The translations under genes were made by a program, and so were the position numbers. 64,000 bases of DNA from Chitinophaga pendula (lineage in GTDB: Bacteria; Bacteroidota; Bacteroidia; Chitinophagales; Chitinophagaceae): contig NZ_CP077769.1 in the NCBI RefSeq assembly GCF_020386615.1, forward strand, positions 2,356,001 through 2,420,000, in the 5' to 3' direction. The notes under the pieces are model-generated. The model saw nothing but the letters and a program-made list of their open reading frames with translations, had not been told where the DNA came from and did not search any database. Of this stretch, positions 61,537 through 64,000 are shown one piece after another; within the stretch, counting starts at the first letter, position 1, and each line of letters starts with the position of its first letter.

Positions 61537-61563
61537 ATTATTTGCAATATTGTTGCAAATAAT
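61537..61563. promoter_or_regulatory. 27-bp palindromic operator before the ABC/TonB operon
   Basis: Arms ATTATTTGCAA (61537-61547) and TTGCAAATAAT (61553-61563) are perfect complements around 5 bases. A further TTTTGCAAC stands at 61569. The site is 12 bases before the ATPase start, so binding should block or start-overlap transcription. Confidence 0.6.
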
Positions 61564-61693
61564 CCGATTTTGCAACTAAAACAGGAAATAAATTTCTGAC
61601 CAAAACTTTACAGGGCAATCCCGCAATAGGAGAGGAGCCACACCATACCCGCCACTACAAGCGATATACCGCCCCGGGCCGTCACAGGAAGGA

Positions 61694-61709
61694 CTTCAAA
61701 ATTGCTTCA
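61694..61709 (+). promoter_or_regulatory. CTTCA direct-repeat site before the regulator gene
   Basis: CTTCAAAATTGCTTCA: two CTTCA words 11 bases apart, in the place of a -33 element, ten bases before TAAATTTG. The identical 16 bases stand at 63682-63697. Likely binding site of the regulator encoded at 61735. Confidence 0.65.
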
Positions 61710-61719
61710 GATTTATAAA

Positions 61720-61727
61720 TAAATTTG
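61720..61727 (+). promoter_or_regulatory. -7 element of the regulator-kinase-TolC genes
   Basis: TAAATTTG matches TAnnTTTG exactly and ends 7 bases before the ATG, which implies a leaderless or nearly leaderless message. Confidence 0.55.
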
Positions 61728-61734
61728 CATCGGT

Positions 61735-62418
61735 ATGAAAGTGCTTTTGATTGAAGACAATGAAGAGCTGGCCAGCAGCATCCACGACTTCCTGGCCAGG
61801 GAAGGCTATATCTGTGAAGTAAGCTATAATATTACCGACGCCCAGGACCGCCTCGTGTCCTTTCAGTATGATTGTATCCTGCTGGATATCATGCTGCCTG
61901 ATGGCAACGGCCTCCACTTGCTGTCCTTCATCCGTAAAGAGAACATCCAAAGCAGTATACTCATCATTTCCGCTAAAAACTCCCTCGACGATAAGATCAT
62001 GGGCCTCGACGAAGGCGCCGATGACTACCTCACCAAACCTTTTCACCTCCCGGAACTACATGCCCGCCTCAAAGCCATCTACCGCCGGAAGAAACTCAAT
62101 GGAAGCAATATCATCATATTTAATGAGATATGCCTCAACACAGATACCCTCGAAGCCACCGTCAACGACCAGCTCCTGGATATCACCCGTAAAGAGTTTG
62201 AACTACTCCTATACTTTGTAGTAAACAAAAACAGGGTGCTCTCCCGCCAGTCCATCGCCGCACATTTGTGGGGCGATTATACAGATAACTTGTCTAACTT
62301 TGACTTCGTATACCAACATGTAAAAAACATCCGCAAGAAGATAAGTGCAGCACAGGGTACAGATTATATCAGTACAGTATACGGCCTGGGCTATAAATTT
62401 AATACTTCCAAACAATGA
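61735..62418 (+). CDS. OmpR-family response regulator
   Basis: Regulator of 227 residues: receiver with Glu7/Asp8, phospho-acceptor Asp51 (LLDIMLPDGNG), Ser79 and Lys101 (TKPF), then a trans_reg winged helix (ITRKEFELLLYFVVNKNRV, NFDFVYQHVKNIRKKI). It has its own CTTCA-repeat site upstream, so autoregulation is likely. The kinase gene overlaps its end by four bases, and a TolC gene with the same site follows. Confidence 0.95.
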   Translation: MKVLLIEDNEELASSIHDFLAREGYICEVSYNITDAQDRLVSFQYDCILLDIMLPDGNGLHLLSFIRKENIQSSILIISAKNSLDDKIMGLDEGADDYLTKPFHLPELHARLKAIYRRKKLNGSNIIIFNEICLNTDTLEATVNDQLLDITRKEFELLLYFVVNKNRVLSRQSIAAHLWGDYTDNLSNFDFVYQHVKNIRKKISAAQGTDYISTVYGLGYKFNTSKQ

Positions 62419-63752
62419 AGTTAGTAGACCGCTTTACACTGTGGTACCTCGGGATCAATGTCATCCTGATTCCGGTATGCAGTGTGATCACCTATTATAA
62501 TATTAAACACCAGGCTGACAATGGCGCCATCGAAAAACTAAGAGCCATTAATAATAAAGTAGCCTCCCAAGTACAAAGAGGCGTACAGCCTTCCCCATAT
62601 ATTCATGGCGTAGCCATCGCAGTTATTCCCTTGTCATCTCCCTTGCCCGAGAAGACAGAAGAAGTACAACAACGTGAGATCGAAGAAGATCCCGAATTAA
62701 AACAAGCCGATACCCAGCTGCTCCTCACCAATCACTATAAGATCAACGGACAGCACTATCAGCTCACCGCCACCGACCACGTACTGCGACCACAACAACT
62801 CAGGGCAGGTCTACTGTACTCCATCCTCTGGAAACTGGTACTGCTCGTATTCGCCGTCGGCATCACCGCAAGGCTCGTGTCTAAATATATATTGGCATCC
62901 TTTCATCACACCATGAGCCGCATCCAGCAGTTTAGCCTCAAAAACAAACAAAAACTGACGCTGTCTGCCACCAACACCGAAGAGTTTAAGGAACTGAACT
63001 GTTTCCTCACCCGCATGACCGACAAGGCCATCGAAGACTACGCATCCCTCAAAGAGTTTACAGAAAATGCTTCCCACGAACTTCAGACACCCTTATCCGT
63101 CATCCGCAGTAAACTCGACCTCCTCTCCGAATCAGAGATTCATGGCCAACAAGCCAAACTGATAGGAGACATGCAAAACGCCGTCGAAAAACTATCCCGT
63201 ATCCATAGGGCATTAGCCTTATTGACACGCCTGGAAAACCAGGAATATGATAAACGGGAAGAAGTAGGCTTCGGCAAATGTATGATGGAAACACTGGCAA
63301 CCTTTCGCGACCTTATACATCTCAAAGATATCCAGGTCAAAAGCTATATTCAACCGGTGAAAGTAAAAATGCATCCCGCACTCGTAGATATCCTCGTGAG
63401 CAACCTGGTAAGCAATGCCATTCGTCATAATATGAGAGGTGGCTATATCGCCATCACACTCAACGACGAACAACTCGAGATCAGCAACACCGGCAGACCC
63501 CCCGAAGTACCCACCCAGGAACTGTTCCGCCGCTTTAAGAAAAGCAATCAATGCAACGACTCCATTGGCATAGGATTGGCCATCGTTAAACAAATATGCG
63601 ACTCCAGTCACTTCGATATCCAATATGAATACGTTGCCACTCATCACATAATTAGAGTAAAATTTCCTACCGAGGAGCCTTCTTCAAAATTGCTTCAAAA
63701 TGATGCGCTCATTTTGCGTGAGAATCCAGTTGTAGTAACTGGCATGCAATAA
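62415..63752 (+). CDS. Sensor histidine kinase
   Basis: Kinase of 445 residues with two spans (about 9-28 and 135-155) around a periplasmic domain of about 105 residues, dimerisation motif with His221 in SHELQTPLSV, an N box LVSNAIRHN, and a G region SIGIGLAIV. The DxGxG box is poorly conserved (EISNTGRP), as in many Bacteroidota kinases of this type. A tail of about 28 residues after the normal end (VKFP) contains a regulator site at DNA level. Overlaps the regulator gene. Confidence 0.93.
   Translation: MKLVDRFTLWYLGINVILIPVCSVITYYNIKHQADNGAIEKLRAINNKVASQVQRGVQPSPYIHGVAIAVIPLSSPLPEKTEEVQQREIEEDPELKQADTQLLLTNHYKINGQHYQLTATDHVLRPQQLRAGLLYSILWKLVLLVFAVGITARLVSKYILASFHHTMSRIQQFSLKNKQKLTLSATNTEEFKELNCFLTRMTDKAIEDYASLKEFTENASHELQTPLSVIRSKLDLLSESEIHGQQAKLIGDMQNAVEKLSRIHRALALLTRLENQEYDKREEVGFGKCMMETLATFRDLIHLKDIQVKSYIQPVKVKMHPALVDILVSNLVSNAIRHNMRGGYIAITLNDEQLEISNTGRPPEVPTQELFRRFKKSNQCNDSIGIGLAIVKQICDSSHFDIQYEYVATHHIIRVKFPTEEPSSKLLQNDALILRENPVVVTGMQ
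63682..63697 (+). promoter_or_regulatory. CTTCA direct-repeat site before the TolC gene
   Basis: Same 16 bases as at 61694, here inside the last codons of the kinase gene, 11 bases before TCATTTTG (a near match to TAnnTTTG at 63709-63716). It should give the TolC gene a second, regulator-driven promoter. Confidence 0.6.
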
Positions 63753-63768
63753 CGCTCATTTATTTACG

Positions 63769-64000
63769 ATGTTTACAAATCACCCGCTACGCCTGTGCGT
63801 ACTGGCAGTCTGCTGCCTATGCAGCAGTAGTGCCGGAGCGCAGGTGCTGACGTTGAAAGATGCTGTCCAAACAGCATTGAACAATTACGGAACCATTAAA
63901 GCAAAGGCTTATTACCTACAATCCTCGCAAGCCTCAGTAAAACAAGCCCAAAGAGAATACTTGCCTAACGTAAATATCTCTGGCCAACAAGACTATGGTA
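63769..64000 (+). CDS. TolC-family outer membrane efflux protein, 3' end outside window
   Basis: First 77 codons of an outer membrane factor. A cysteine-rich signal peptide (cut after SSAGAQ, about residue 25) is followed by VLTLKDAVQTALNNYGTIKA, the standard opening of TolC-type proteins, then ASVKQAQREYLPNVNIS. It follows the two-component pair by 16 bases, with a candidate regulator site before it, so an efflux pump controlled by that pair is expected just beyond the window. Confidence 0.9.
   Translation, partial: MFTNHPLRLCVLAVCCLCSSSAGAQVLTLKDAVQTALNNYGTIKAKAYYLQSSQASVKQAQREYLPNVNISGQQDYG

Overview
The window looks like a chromosomal piece of a Chitinophaga-like member of the Bacteroidota (Chitinophagaceae). 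This rests on a SusC/SusD pair, several TonB-dependent receptors with carboxypeptidase-like N-terminal domains, LytTR two-component systems with NPH-type kinases, DUF5686 and DUF3526 proteins, and Bacteroidota-type promoters (TTTG or CTTG about 20 bases before TAnnTTTG). I see no tRNA, rRNA, CRISPR array, transposase or phage gene.

Layout. 1-4.9 kb: 3' part of a susC-like gene, susD, and a YiiX-like cysteine hydrolase. 5.0-11.0 kb, visibly AT-richer: a decayed six-cysteine peptide gene, an orphan LytTR regulator, the wreck of its kinase gene, a 3-mercaptopyruvate sulfurtransferase, and an intact paralogous kinase lacking a regulator. 11-16.9 kb: YeiH-type transporter, SpmA-SpmB fusion, YchF GTPase, an HxlR regulator divergent from an oxidoreductase/cupin pair. 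17.1-24.6 kb: S8 protease lipoprotein, TonB receptor, and methionine genes metX and osmC-metZ. 24.7-28.6 kb: a secreted protein, a phased TATA repeat element and a membrane KAP NTPase. 28.7-36.8 kb: complete urease operon ureABCEFGD with a UreH-like nickel permease and a TonB receptor. 36.9-41.0 kb: membrane protein, DUF5686 protein, trhO. 41.3-43 kb: tiny genes, among them two intact and one broken double-glycine-leader peptide. 43.1-46.3 kb: LytTR/kinase pair and a DHA2 exporter. 46.7-47.3 kb: three tandem lysine-rich secreted peptides. 47.6-55.4 kb: heavy-metal RND efflux operon with its kinase/regulator pair. 55.7-61.5 kb: ABC-2 exporter operon with an embedded siderophore-type TonB receptor. 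61.7-64 kb: OmpR-type regulator, kinase and the start of a TolC gene.

Most notable are four short loci (two intact, two decayed) that share a double-glycine leader of the SRxxLxxIxG type; three of them carry a core with six cysteines in a knottin-like order (C-x4-C-x4/5-C-x3-7-C-x-C-x4-11-C). Intact copies are at 41338-41514 and 41714-41902, a core-intact but leader-broken copy at 5028-5211, and a frameshifted leader at 41587-41696. No dedicated maturation or export genes lie beside them. Second, the two-component region at 5.2-10.8 kb reads as a duplicated kinase-regulator unit in which each copy lost the opposite half. Third, several regulatory sites are unusually clear: an identical 16-base CTTCA direct repeat before both the last regulator gene and its TolC gene, a four-times 11-bp repeat before the RND operon, a 27-bp palindrome before the ABC/TonB operon, and a 59-bp nested palindrome before a TonB receptor. 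All functional assignments come from reading the sequence; no database search was possible.
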